Assembly (NCBI GenBank): GCA_900770605.1
Contig: CAAGKS010000063.1
Location: forward strand, 1-29,408
DNA from: Clostridia bacterium
Lineage (GTDB): Bacteria > Bacillota > Clostridia > Oscillospirales > CAG-272
Reading direction: 5' to 3'
DNA length: 29,408 nt
In this document: positions 14,974 to 22,413 of the stretch, piece after piece
Layout of the letters: the number at the start of each line of letters is the position of its first letter
Numbering within the stretch: position 1 is the first letter of the stretch
Position numbers and translations under genes: made by a program
Notes under the pieces: model-generated
Told to the model about the DNA's origin: nothing
The model's input: the letters and a program-made list of their open reading frames with translations, nothing else
Database searches by the model: none

Positions 14974-15275
14974 CAGTTTGAACTTCCTGCGCGAAGCTCC
15001 TCGTTCTCCATTGTAAGCTCCTCGATCTCAGTTTCTGCCATAGCAAGCTTTGATTCAAGAGATTTGATCCTTCTCTGCGTCTTTATACGCTCAGAGCAAT
15101 AATCGAGAGCGCAAAGCAAAGCCGCCTCGGTCTTTGAGCAGTTCTTGCTCGCCTCGGAGATCTCTCTCATTTTTCTGTCAACAAGTCCTACGAGCGCCTC
15201 TACCGCCTCAGGAGATTCCTCACTAATAACGTTCATCTCGATGCCCGCAACTCTTATAGTATATTTCTGTTTCAT
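14973..15275 (-). CDS. zapA: Cell division protein ZapA
   Basis: ZapA crosslinks FtsZ filaments at midcell. The 100-residue product has the family form: a short strand-rich head (YTIRVAGIEMNVISEESPEAVEAL) and a long C-terminal coiled-coil (IKSLESKLAMAETEIEELTM). The ATG at 15275 is chosen over an upstream TTG because GGAGG lies 5 bases before it. The gene has a good promoter and is first in a two-gene operon with the U32 peptidase, a pairing I recall as usual in Clostridia. Confidence 0.92.
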   Translation of the reverse strand: MKQKYTIRVAGIEMNVISEESPEAVEALVGLVDRKMREISEASKNCSKTEAALLCALDYCSERIKTQRRIKSLESKLAMAETEIEELTMENEELRAGSSN

Positions 15276-15308
15276 AGCTTCCTCCAAAATAACCTTATTT
15301 CAACTTAT

Positions 15309-15337
15309 ATTATAATACATTTCTCCCCTTTTTTCAA
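15309..15337 (-). promoter_or_regulatory. Promoter of the zapA operon
   Basis: On the minus strand TTGAAA (15332-15337), 17 bases, consensus TATAAT (15309-15314). It lies between the zapA start and the terminator of the upstream operon. Confidence 0.78.
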
Positions 15338-15352
15338 GAGATATCAAAGAAA

Positions 15353-15386
15353 AATAATAAAGCACCCGTCAAAAAACGGGTGCTTT
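15353..15386 (-). terminator. Terminator of the carboxyltransferase operon
   Basis: An 11-bp stem AAAGCACCCGT/ACGGGTGCTTT (15359-15369 with 15376-15386) followed on the minus strand by TTATTATTTTT. It lies 16 bases after the stop of the OadA-like gene. Confidence 0.87.
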
Positions 15387-15401
15387 GATGATCTTTTGAT
15401 A

Positions 15402-16808
15402 TTATACGGTATGGATACCGAGCGCGGCGTCTGCATTATCTGCATCAAGCGCGTACTTCTTTGCTTTTCTATACTCAAAGAATTTGAGTGCGACCTGCTC
15501 AAAGAGCGCGTAAGAAAGAACGTCCTCGTCCTGCTCGTAATACGGCTGTATCTTCTCGCGAAGCGCCTCAAGCTCGGGAGCGAGATCGTCTGCGGGACGG
15601 TGAGTGATACGCTCTGCGTCTCCGACTATCTTCTTTGCAAATTCCTCGTCTATCTCAACGGGAGTTTTACCGTACTGCCCCTGAACGATGCCCTTGAATT
15701 CCTTGGTTACCATCTTATATCTCTCGCCGCCGATAATATTGAACACCGCCTGTGTTCCTACTATCTGCGAGGAAGGAGTTACGAGAGGGGGATATCCTGC
15801 ATCTGCTCTTACTCTCGGTACTTCTTCAAGCACGTCGATAAGCTTATCCGACTTCCCTGCCTGCTTGAGCTGGGACACGAGGTTTGAGAGCATTCCGCCG
15901 GGAACCTGGTATATAAGCGCGTTTACGTCAACCTTGAGCATCTTGGGATCAAGCTGACCGCTTGCAAGGTACTTCTCTCTCAGAGGGAGGAAATACTTTG
16001 TAACAGTATCGAGCTGAGCGAGGTCGATGCCTGTATCGTACTCTGTGCCTGCGAGAGTTGCAACGAGCGACTCCGTGGGGGGCTGTGACGTACCCATAGC
16101 CATAGGCGAGATCGCCGTATCCACAACGTCAACGCCTGCCTCTATCGCTTTGAGAAGCGTCATAGATGCAAGTCCCGAGGTGTAGTGGGTATGAAGCTGT
16201 ATCGGTATCTTTACGGTCTCCTTGAGCGCCTTTACGAGCTCGTAAGCGTCGTAGGGCTTGAGAAGTCCTGACATATCCTTGATACAAATGGAGTGTGCGC
16301 CCATGCTCTCGAGCGTCTTTGCATAATTCGTAAAGTACTCCGTGGTGTATATCTTGTTCTCGGGATCGGTGGTATAGCATATTGCCGCCTGAACGTGTCC
16401 CTGCTCCTTGATCGTTGCCTTGATAGCGGTCTGGAGGTTTCTGGGGTCGTTGAGCGCGTCGAATATGCGCAATATATCTATTCCGTTTGCTATCGACTTC
16501 TGAACGAAATACTCGACCACGTCGTCAGAATAATGGCGGTAGCCGAGAATGTTCTGTCCGCGGAAGAGCATCTGGAGCTTGGTATTCTTTACCTCTGCTC
16601 TTATCTTGCGCAATCTCTCCCAAGGATCCTCGTTGAGAAAACGCAAGCAGGAGTCAAACGTTGCTCCGCCCCACGCCTCAAGAGAATGGTATCCTATCTT
16701 ATCAAGCTCAGCAAGAATAGGAAGCATCTCCTCCGTGGTCATACGGGTTGCTATAAGTGACTGATGCGAGTCACGAAGTACTGTTTCTGTGATCTTAACC
16801 TTTGCCAT
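15402..16808 (-). CDS. oadA: OadA/PycB-type carboxyltransferase (pyruvate/oxaloacetate)
   Basis: This subunit moves a carboxyl group between biotin and pyruvate/oxaloacetate, as in oxaloacetate decarboxylase alpha, pyruvate carboxylase B and the transcarboxylase 5S subunit. The 468-residue product has the family motifs in order: ETVLRDSHQSLIATRM, LEAWGGATFDSCLRF, LFRGQNILGY, the active lysine in ICIKDMSGLLKP, the metal-binding HTHYTSG, PPTESLVA, and the C-terminal domain with VPGGMLSNL and YPPLVTPSSQIVG. It lacks the C-terminal biotin domain of full alpha subunits; biotin sits on the separate carrier upstream. GGAGG lies 7 bases before the ATG. It is the last of four genes. Whether it is a decarboxylase or a transcarboxylase subunit cannot be decided here. 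Confidence 0.92.
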   Translation of the reverse strand: MAKVKITETVLRDSHQSLIATRMTTEEMLPILAELDKIGYHSLEAWGGATFDSCLRFLNEDPWERLRKIRAEVKNTKLQMLFRGQNILGYRHYSDDVVEYFVQKSIANGIDILRIFDALNDPRNLQTAIKATIKEQGHVQAAICYTTDPENKIYTTEYFTNYAKTLESMGAHSICIKDMSGLLKPYDAYELVKALKETVKIPIQLHTHYTSGLASMTLLKAIEAGVDVVDTAISPMAMGTSQPPTESLVATLAGTEYDTGIDLAQLDTVTKYFLPLREKYLASGQLDPKMLKVDVNALIYQVPGGMLSNLVSQLKQAGKSDKLIDVLEEVPRVRADAGYPPLVTPSSQIVGTQAVFNIIGGERYKMVTKEFKGIVQGQYGKTPVEIDEEFAKKIVGDAERITHRPADDLAPELEALREKIQPYYEQDEDVLSYALFEQVALKFFEYRKAKKYALDADNADAALGIHTV

Positions 16809-16848
16809 ATCTTTGCCTCCAATATTTATTACGACAAGACGTGCGCTA

Positions 16849-17268
16849 TCAGTTAAAGGTTACGAGTACTTCGTCTGTTGAAACGGTTGAGCCCTGACTT
16901 ACCTCAACGCTTGCGATAACAGCGTCCTCGGGTGCGCAGACCTCGTTCTCCATCTTCATCGCCTCGAGAATGAGAAGAACGTCACCGCGGCTTACCGACT
17001 GACCGGGCTTTACATTTACCTTTACGATATTACCGGGCATAGGAGCCTTTACAGACTTACTTCCTGCAGATGCAGGCGCTGCGGGAGCGGGAGCTGCTGC
17101 GGGTGCAGGTGCTGCTGCGGGTGCAGGCGCTGCTACGGGCGCAGGAGCTGCAACAGGCGCGGGAGCTGCAACAGGCGCGGGAGCTGCGGGAGCTACGTAT
17201 GCGCCGTTTACTTCCTCGACCTGAACCGTATAAGTTACGCCGTTAACTGTTATATTATAAGTTTTCAT
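16849..17268 (-). CDS. Biotin carboxyl carrier protein with Ala-Pro linker
   Basis: The 139-residue product has a short N-terminal strand region (1-25), an alanine-proline linker (26-66) and a biotinyl domain (about 70-139): KAPMPGNIVKVNVKPGQSV then the biotin site EAMKMENE, where Lys105 carries biotin. The flexible linker lets biotin swing between the two carboxyltransferases of the operon. It corresponds to the 1.3S subunit of transcarboxylase or the small carrier of methylmalonyl-CoA and glutaconyl-CoA decarboxylases. AGAGG lies 7 bases before the ATG, and the gene lies 24 bases after the OadG-like gene. Confidence 0.93.
   Translation of the reverse strand: MKTYNITVNGVTYTVQVEEVNGAYVAPAAPAPVAAPAPVAAPAPVAAPAPAAAPAPAAAPAPAAPASAGSKSVKAPMPGNIVKVNVKPGQSVSRGDVLLILEAMKMENEVCAPEDAVIASVEVSQGSTVSTDEVLVTFN
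17077..17184 (-). repeat. 18-base tandem repeat coding the Ala-Pro linker
   Basis: Six in-frame copies of an 18-base unit encode APAPVA (three copies) and APAPAA (three copies), residues 29-64 of the carrier. Copies vary at third positions, so this is an old coding repeat, though it could still slip and change linker length. Confidence 0.9.
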
Positions 17269-17292
17269 ATCAATACCTCTTTCTAAATCAAA

Positions 17293-17697
17293 TTATTTGG
17301 AGTTCCAAGCGCGTCCTGATGAAACTCGCTTGAAGGATACTACTCTAAAGCTATTGGGATCGGGGGCTGCGCCGTTTTCCTCAGCCATATACGCGGCAAC
17401 CGCTGCGGTCAACACCGCAATAAGCTGAGCGTCATTCGCAGGCGCGGTATATGCCGTACCGCCTGACACGACAGGTGCGCTCTGACAGGGCGCGTTGGGC
17501 TCGTTGGGCTCGTTGCCCGATGAGCGACTACTGCCGCCGAACACCTTTTTAAATACGCTGAGCACCGCCCACAAAAGTCCGATAGCCGCAAATGCTAGCA
17601 CGGCGCCTATCACCATATAAAAGATCATTTGATCATTGGTGATCTCCTCGCCGGGAATAGTGGCTGCAACGCGTGTTATTAAAGCATTAAAACTCAT
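17293..17697 (-). CDS. OadG-like small membrane subunit
   Basis: The 134-residue product has one membrane helix (about residues 23-47, MIFYMVIGAVLAFAAIGLLWAV), a Ser/Asn/Pro-rich linker, and a C-terminal segment (LIAVLTAAVAAYMAE... FRVVSFKRV...W) typical of the gamma subunit of sodium-pumping decarboxylases (OAD_gamma). Gamma subunits tether the soluble carboxyltransferases to the membrane. The ATG at 17697 has GGAGG 5 bases before it; the longer open frame upstream overlaps the previous gene and has no RBS. It is 13 bases after the acyl-CoA-type carboxyltransferase gene. The family call is by form and context. Confidence 0.78.
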   Translation of the reverse strand: MSFNALITRVAATIPGEEITNDQMIFYMVIGAVLAFAAIGLLWAVLSVFKKVFGGSSRSSGNEPNEPNAPCQSAPVVSGGTAYTAPANDAQLIAVLTAAVAAYMAEENGAAPDPNSFRVVSFKRVSSGRAWNSK

Positions 17698-17710
17698 AGC
17701 TACCTCCAGA

Positions 17711-19060
17711 TCAAAGAGGCATATTTGCATGGCGGCGTGCAGGTGTGCCGCTCGCCTTACTTGCAAGCATCATAAAGGCTGCGCAGATGCGCTTACGAAG
17801 CTCGGCAGGCTCGATAACGTCATCGACCTCTCCTCTGCTGCAAGCCTCTGCGGCAGACGCGCACTTCTCGCGCCACTCTGCCTCAAGCTCCTGGCGGCTG
17901 CACTCACCGACTCTATCGTTCCATACGAACGCCACGGAAGCCTCGGGAGAGAGCACGCTGATAGCCGCATCGGGAAGCGCGTAAACCATATCCGCGCCAA
18001 CCGACTTTGAACCAAGCAAGGTAAAGGACGCGCCATACGCCTTGCCAAGCACCACCGTCAGCTTTGCATTCTCGGATGCGGTATAAGAATAAGCAAGTCT
18101 TGCAAGCTCGGACGCGTAAGCCGCATCCTCTGCCTCGGCGCTTACCTCAAGTCCCTCGCTGTCCACAAGTGTGAGCGTGGGAATTCCAAAGCTATCGCAA
18201 AAGCTCTGAAGCTTTGCCGCTATGCGAGCTACCTTGATATCAAGCTTGCCCTGCGCGAATATAACGCCCGAGCAAACGCCACCGAAGCTTGCGAAGCCCA
18301 AAACCGCGTTATCGGTATAATCCTCGTAAAGTCTTACGAGCCTTCCGCCGTCAGCAAGCTCTGCGACAAGCTCTGCTCCGCTCTTGCCATCAAGAGAAAC
18401 AAGTCTGTTAAGAGAGTCTGCGCTCTCGCTCATACAACTATCTGCATTATTTGAAGGAAGCATTGCTACAAGCTCACGGGCAAATGCATAAGCCTCGTCT
18501 GCACCGGGGGCTGTGTATGCGGAAAGTCCCGTGCCGGACGCGTAAGCTGCGCTTCCCTTATCCTCACCCACTATGAAGGGGGGATTTACGTAAAGCTTTG
18601 ACTTATCCGTTATAGTCACGGTGACGTCAAACATAGACGCCGTTACCGCGTTCATACCGCCGCAGATACCGTCTATTATCGCGATCTGAGGAATAACGCC
18701 CGATGCCTCGGAAACACTCTTGATCACTCTGCCGTATGCGGCAAGCGCGCTTGCGCCGTCATAAACGACTGCTCCTGCGCTATCGAATATTCCTATGATA
18801 GGCGCTCCGCTCTTAACTGCGAGCGCATAGGTATCAATTATTTTTTTCGCGTGTCCCTCGCCGAACGCGCCCTTTTCTCTGCCGCTATCCTGCACGAAGC
18901 AAAACGCGAGACGTCCGTCCACGGATCCATATCCGCAAATGACGCCCTCAAGCGTCTCGCCCGAGCCCGAACGCTTAGTATATGCGCCAAGCTCAACAAA
19001 GGTTCCGACGTCAAAAACGGCATTTATTTTTTGCATAGCCGAACCGTACGACTTTCCCAT
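17711..19060 (-). CDS. Acyl-CoA carboxyltransferase (MmdA/PccB-like, transcarboxylase 12S type)
   Basis: It would move a carboxyl group between biotin and an acyl-CoA such as methylmalonyl-CoA. The 449-residue product shows both halves of the fold. The first has IFDSAGAVVYDGASALAAYG, ASGVIPQIAIIDGICGG and YVNPPFIV. The second has TLVDSEG, LTVVLGKAYGASFTLLGSK, VYALPDAAISVL and the final VDDVIEPAELRKRI. It is about 60 residues shorter than usual MmdA/PccB, and the usual SGGAR reads SAGAV, so it is a divergent member. The start at 19060 has GGAGG 8 bases upstream. It is first in the operon behind a good promoter. Substrate identity is inference. Confidence 0.85.
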   Translation of the reverse strand: MGKSYGSAMQKINAVFDVGTFVELGAYTKRSGSGETLEGVICGYGSVDGRLAFCFVQDSGREKGAFGEGHAKKIIDTYALAVKSGAPIIGIFDSAGAVVYDGASALAAYGRVIKSVSEASGVIPQIAIIDGICGGMNAVTASMFDVTVTITDKSKLYVNPPFIVGEDKGSAAYASGTGLSAYTAPGADEAYAFARELVAMLPSNNADSCMSESADSLNRLVSLDGKSGAELVAELADGGRLVRLYEDYTDNAVLGFASFGGVCSGVIFAQGKLDIKVARIAAKLQSFCDSFGIPTLTLVDSEGLEVSAEAEDAAYASELARLAYSYTASENAKLTVVLGKAYGASFTLLGSKSVGADMVYALPDAAISVLSPEASVAFVWNDRVGECSRQELEAEWREKCASAAEACSRGEVDDVIEPAELRKRICAAFMMLASKASGTPARRHANMPL

Positions 19061-19141
19061 AAATAGTGCCTCCAATTTATTAGAATTACTAATGTTTTAC
19101 GTTAGGTTTTGATAAAAATACCTTCTACCCCAATTTACTTT

Positions 19142-19170
19142 ATTTTACCATAAATATTGTCATTTTTCAA
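19142..19170 (-). promoter_or_regulatory. Promoter of the four-gene carboxyltransferase operon
   Basis: On the minus strand TTGAAA (19165-19170), 17 bases, TAAAAT (19142-19147), about 80 bases before the first ATG. Confidence 0.76.
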
Positions 19171-19178
19171 GCAATTAT

Positions 19179-19220
19179 CACTCGCCTTCATTGTTAATTT
19201 TCTGTTAACTTGCGCGAGTG
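19179..19220. promoter_or_regulatory. Inverted repeat in divergent intergenic region, possible operator
   Basis: CACTCGC (19179-19185) and GCGAGTG (19214-19220) form a 7-bp inverted repeat 28 bases apart, just upstream of the minus-strand -35. GCAATT lies next to each arm. It could be a regulator site; the long spacing makes this uncertain. Confidence 0.3.
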
Positions 19221-19245
19221 CAATTCTCTTATGAGACAGTGCGAA

Positions 19246-19266
19246 TATAATTTAGTAAAATTTACT
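19246..19266 (+). promoter_or_regulatory. -10 box and palindrome before the gene at 19298
   Basis: Consensus TATAAT (19246-19251) without a good -35 is followed at once by the palindrome AGTAAA-A-TTTACT (19254-19266), placed where a repressor could block the start site. Confidence 0.33.
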
Positions 19267-19297
19267 CAAAACACGTCTTTTATATGGAGGTATACAA

Positions 19298-19735
19298 ATG
19301 AAGAAGGTCAAATCTTACTCTGCGCGCGGACACAGAAAAAAGGCGAGCGGCTCGCGCAAAAGATCCACTGAGCCCACGGGACTTATCGCAAGCTCTGCCA
19401 TAGCCTGCGGCATAGGTCTTTTGTGTGGCATCGCGGCGGCGCTGATATTTTCTCTTATCGCCCTTCTCTGCGGTCTTGGCACAACGCTGATAAGCGTACT
19501 CGGCTACTGCGCGGCGGGTATAACCTTTGCCGTGTGCGGATACGTTGCGGGAAAACGCGGGCGCGCCGCGCTCCCCGCGGGAATACTCACGGGCTGCGCT
19601 ATGACGCTGATCTCCATATTGCTCTCGCTCTTGCCGCTGTCAAGCTCGTCGGGTCTGCCGCCCGTTGCGGACATATTGATCCGCATAGGCTTTATTGCCA
19701 TCACCCTCATATTCTCGATCATTGGAAGCAATTAG
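19298..19735 (+). CDS. Four-helix membrane protein (TIGR04086-like)
   Basis: The 145-residue product has a strongly basic N-terminus (about 25 residues rich in Lys, Arg and Ser) and then four hydrophobic helices: ASSAIACGIGLLCGIAAALIF, LLCGLGTTLISVLGYCAAG, ALPAGILTGCAMTLISILLSLL and ILIRIGFIAITLIFSIIG, ending GSN. Size and topology recall the TIGR04086 (YrzE-like) family of unknown function; the match is loose. GGAGG lies 7 bases before the ATG. It is alone between divergent promoters and a terminator. Confidence 0.62.
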   Translation: MKKVKSYSARGHRKKASGSRKRSTEPTGLIASSAIACGIGLLCGIAAALIFSLIALLCGLGTTLISVLGYCAAGITFAVCGYVAGKRGRAALPAGILTGCAMTLISILLSLLPLSSSSGLPPVADILIRIGFIAITLIFSIIGSN

Positions 19736-19764
19736 TCAGGGGCGGCGCTATCAAGAGGCAAAGC

Positions 19765-19806
19765 AAAAAGGACAGAGCACGCGTATCGTGTTCTCTGTCC
19801 TTTTTT
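19765..19806 (+). terminator. Bidirectional terminator
   Basis: A 13-bp stem AAAAAGGACAGAG/CTCTGTCCTTTTT (19765-19777 with 19793-19805) and a T-run on the plus side; the minus side also ends in TTTTT. It separates the gene at 19298 from the convergent hydratase-icd-DUF815 operon. Confidence 0.88.
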
Positions 19807-19812
19807 AATACT

Positions 19813-21117
19813 TTATTTTGTGGCAAGCGAGTCGATAAACTGACGTGCAGTACGGCCTGATATTCCGCCGTTTCTCATTTCCCATCTATGCGCCTCGAGC
19901 ATAAGCTCCTCGTCACTCATACCGCCAATACCTGCTCTCTGTGCAAGTGAGCGTACTATCTCCTCAAACTCCTGCTTGCTCGGCTTCATATATCCGATAG
20001 ACAAGCCGAAGCGGTTTACGAGCGACAGCTTTTCCTCGATAGTTTCAGAACGGTGGATATCACCGTCAAGCTCCGTATCTGTCCTGTCACGCCACGTTTC
20101 CTTTATAAGATGTCTGCGGTTTGAGGTGGCATATATCAGCACGTTATCGGGACGCGTTTCCACGCCGCCCTCGATCACTGCCTTGAGATACTTATACTCG
20201 ACCTCCTGATCCTCAAAGGAAAGATCGTCCATATAGATTATAAAGCGATAATTTCTGTTCTTTATCTCAGATATTATCCTCGGTAGATAGTGGAACTGAT
20301 GCTTATATATCTCTATCATTCTGAGACCGTCGTCATAATATCTGTTGACTATCGCCTTGATGCTCGTTGACTTACCCGTACCGCTATCGCCGTAAAGCAG
20401 CACGTTATTCGCACTTCTTCCTGCGACGAATGCCTCGGTATTATCGATAAGCATCTGCTTCTGTCTTTCGTAGCCTACAAGGTCCTCAAAGCGCGTCTGC
20501 GCCATATTGGTGATAGGACGGAGCGCAAATCCCTTCTCGCAGCTCTCGTCAAGCCTGAACGCCTTATTGAGTCCGAGCATTCCCACGCCGTACGCGCGGT
20601 AAAAGTCGGCAACTATCTCAAACGCCGCCCTCCCGTCAGCCGCCGCGTCGAGCTTTTTGGCAAGGTCTCTGACCTTCTCGCTTACGTTTCTGTTATAGAT
20701 CTGCTCGCGCTTTTCTATGGCGTGATAATTCGAAAGCACCGTAAAGCAATCAATATCGAGCGCCTTCTGAATAGGCTCGAAATCAAAGTCAAACAACGCC
20801 TTGAAAACGCGCATATCTCCCTCGGCAAACACGTTTGCGCTTCCCTGCTTTGCTCCTGCCTTCTCATAAGTCAGGCTCAGCGGATTTTCGTCAGTTATCA
20901 GAAGATACGCCAGATAATTGTGCCAAAGGTTATTGTCAAAGCCGTATTTGGTAGCCACCTCAAGCAAGCGGCGCACCTGCAAATAAACGTCTGCACGGAG
21001 CTTTTCGGGAGTATCCACGCCTGCATCAAAGCGACGGAAAACGTCGGCAAGATCGCCGAGTATCGTGCCACGCGCACAGTTTGAATAGATTATAAGCTTG
21101 GACGTTTCTCTGAACAT
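19813..21117 (-). CDS. DUF815 AAA+ ATPase
   Basis: The 434-residue product has an N-terminal region of about 200 residues of unknown function and a C-terminal AAA+ module of the DUF815 type. The module has Walker A GDSGTGKS (243-250), Walker-B-like FIIYMDDL (292-299), a sensor-1 stretch LIYATSNRRHL and a C-terminal lid ending GISGRTARQFIDSLA. DUF815 proteins are predicted ATPases whose clients are unknown. AGGAG lies 7 bases before the ATG. It is 35 bases behind icd with no terminator between, so it is probably the last gene of that operon, though no metabolic link is obvious. Confidence 0.9.
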   Translation of the reverse strand: MFRETSKLIIYSNCARGTILGDLADVFRRFDAGVDTPEKLRADVYLQVRRLLEVATKYGFDNNLWHNYLAYLLITDENPLSLTYEKAGAKQGSANVFAEGDMRVFKALFDFDFEPIQKALDIDCFTVLSNYHAIEKREQIYNRNVSEKVRDLAKKLDAAADGRAAFEIVADFYRAYGVGMLGLNKAFRLDESCEKGFALRPITNMAQTRFEDLVGYERQKQMLIDNTEAFVAGRSANNVLLYGDSGTGKSTSIKAIVNRYYDDGLRMIEIYKHQFHYLPRIISEIKNRNYRFIIYMDDLSFEDQEVEYKYLKAVIEGGVETRPDNVLIYATSNRRHLIKETWRDRTDTELDGDIHRSETIEEKLSLVNRFGLSIGYMKPSKQEFEEIVRSLAQRAGIGGMSDEELMLEAHRWEMRNGGISGRTARQFIDSLATK

Positions 21118-21152
21118 AACCGTTCTCCTATATTATAGCTTTTGTCGCCTGC

Positions 21153-22367
21153 TCACGCAAGCTTTGCCTCAAGTCTTTGTCTTATAGCGGCAATAAAGTC
21201 CGCGGAATTCACTGCGGTTGCGGTGTAGCCCTCGCTGACAAGTCCGACAAGGTCCTTGGTCATAATTCCATCGTTGAGGGTATCTATGCACGCCTGATCG
21301 AGCTTGTTTGCAAAATCAACGAGCTCGCAAAGTCCGTCAAGCTCGCCTCTCTTGCGAAGCGCTCCTGACCACGCGTATATGGTTGCGATGGGGTTGGTAG
21401 AGGTCTCCTCGCCCTTGAGATAGCGGTAATAATGGCGGGTTACCGTGCCGTGAGCCGCCTCGTACTCGTAATTTCCATCGGGAGATACAAGCACAGAGGT
21501 CATCATAGCGAGTGAGCCGAATGCGGTTGACACCATATCCGACATAACGTCGCCGTCATAATTCTTGCAAGCCCAGATATAACCGCCCTCGCTTCTGATA
21601 ACGCGGGCAACGGCATCGTCGATGAGAGTATAGAAATACTCTATTCCGAGCTCATCGAATTTTGCCTTATAATCTCTGTCGAATATCTCCTGGAAGGTCA
21701 GCTTGAAGGTCTGATCGTATTTCTTGGAGATAGTATCCTTGGTTGCAAACCAAAGGTCCTGCTTTGTATCGAGCGCATACTGGAAGCAGGAGTGCGCAAA
21801 GGATTCTATTGAGCTATCCTTATTGTACTGTCCCTGCAAAACGCCGCCGCACTCAAAGTCATAAATAGTCTCGCGGAAGCTCTCGCCGTTCTTGCCCGTA
21901 AACACGAGCTCTGCCTTTCCCTCTCCCTCAACGCGATATTCGGTTGCCTTATAGACGTCTCCGTACGCGTGACGCGCGATAGTGATCGGCTTCTTCCAAT
22001 TACGAACTGCGGGCTTTATCGAGTCGATAAGTATAGGCGCGCGGAAAACTGTTCCGTCAAGAATTGCGCGGATAGTGCCGTTAGGGCTCTTCCACATCTC
22101 CGTGAGGTTATACTCCTCAACTCTCTGCTTATTGGGGGTTATGGTTGCGCACTTTACCGCAACGCCGTATTTCTTATTGGCGTTTGCGCTATCTATGGTC
22201 ACCTGATCGCGAGTTCTCTCTCTCTCGGGCAGACCAAGGTCGTAATATTCAGTCTTGAGGTCAACGAAAGGAAGCAAAAGCTCGTCCTTTATCATCTTCC
22301 ACAGAATACGAGTCATTTCATCGCCGTCCATCTCAACGAGCGGCGTTTTCATTTGGATTTTTTTCAT
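21153..22367 (-). CDS. icd: NADP-dependent isocitrate dehydrogenase (eukaryotic-type)
   Basis: It oxidises and decarboxylates isocitrate to 2-oxoglutarate, making NADPH. The 404-residue product belongs to the homodimeric subfamily shared with eukaryotic IDH1/IDH2, not the E. coli type: [85 protein letters not shown], and the NADP region [27 protein letters not shown]. The length is normal and no key motif is missing. GGAGG lies 9 bases before the ATG. It lies 46 bases behind the aconitase-like gene, which would supply its substrate. Confidence 0.97.
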   Translation of the reverse strand: MKKIQMKTPLVEMDGDEMTRILWKMIKDELLLPFVDLKTEYYDLGLPERERTRDQVTIDSANANKKYGVAVKCATITPNKQRVEEYNLTEMWKSPNGTIRAILDGTVFRAPILIDSIKPAVRNWKKPITIARHAYGDVYKATEYRVEGEGKAELVFTGKNGESFRETIYDFECGGVLQGQYNKDSSIESFAHSCFQYALDTKQDLWFATKDTISKKYDQTFKLTFQEIFDRDYKAKFDELGIEYFYTLIDDAVARVIRSEGGYIWACKNYDGDVMSDMVSTAFGSLAMMTSVLVSPDGNYEYEAAHGTVTRHYYRYLKGEETSTNPIATIYAWSGALRKRGELDGLCELVDFANKLDQACIDTLNDGIMTKDLVGLVSEGYTATAVNSADFIAAIRQRLEAKLA

Positions 22368-22413
22368 AGTTCAATACCTCCGAACAGTTTGAAAAAATGC
22401 TTTTTAGTTATTT

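Noticed and set aside
17077..17184. Non-coding satellite or phase-variable repeat.
   Set aside because: The 18-base units are in frame, vary at third positions and encode the Ala-Pro linker expected in biotin carriers.
21132..21160. Promoter for the DUF815 gene (TATAAT at 21132-21137, TTGCGT at 21155-21160, minus strand).
   Set aside because: Transcription would start at about 21125, inside the Shine-Dalgarno site, and the -35 is poor; cotranscription with icd is more likely.
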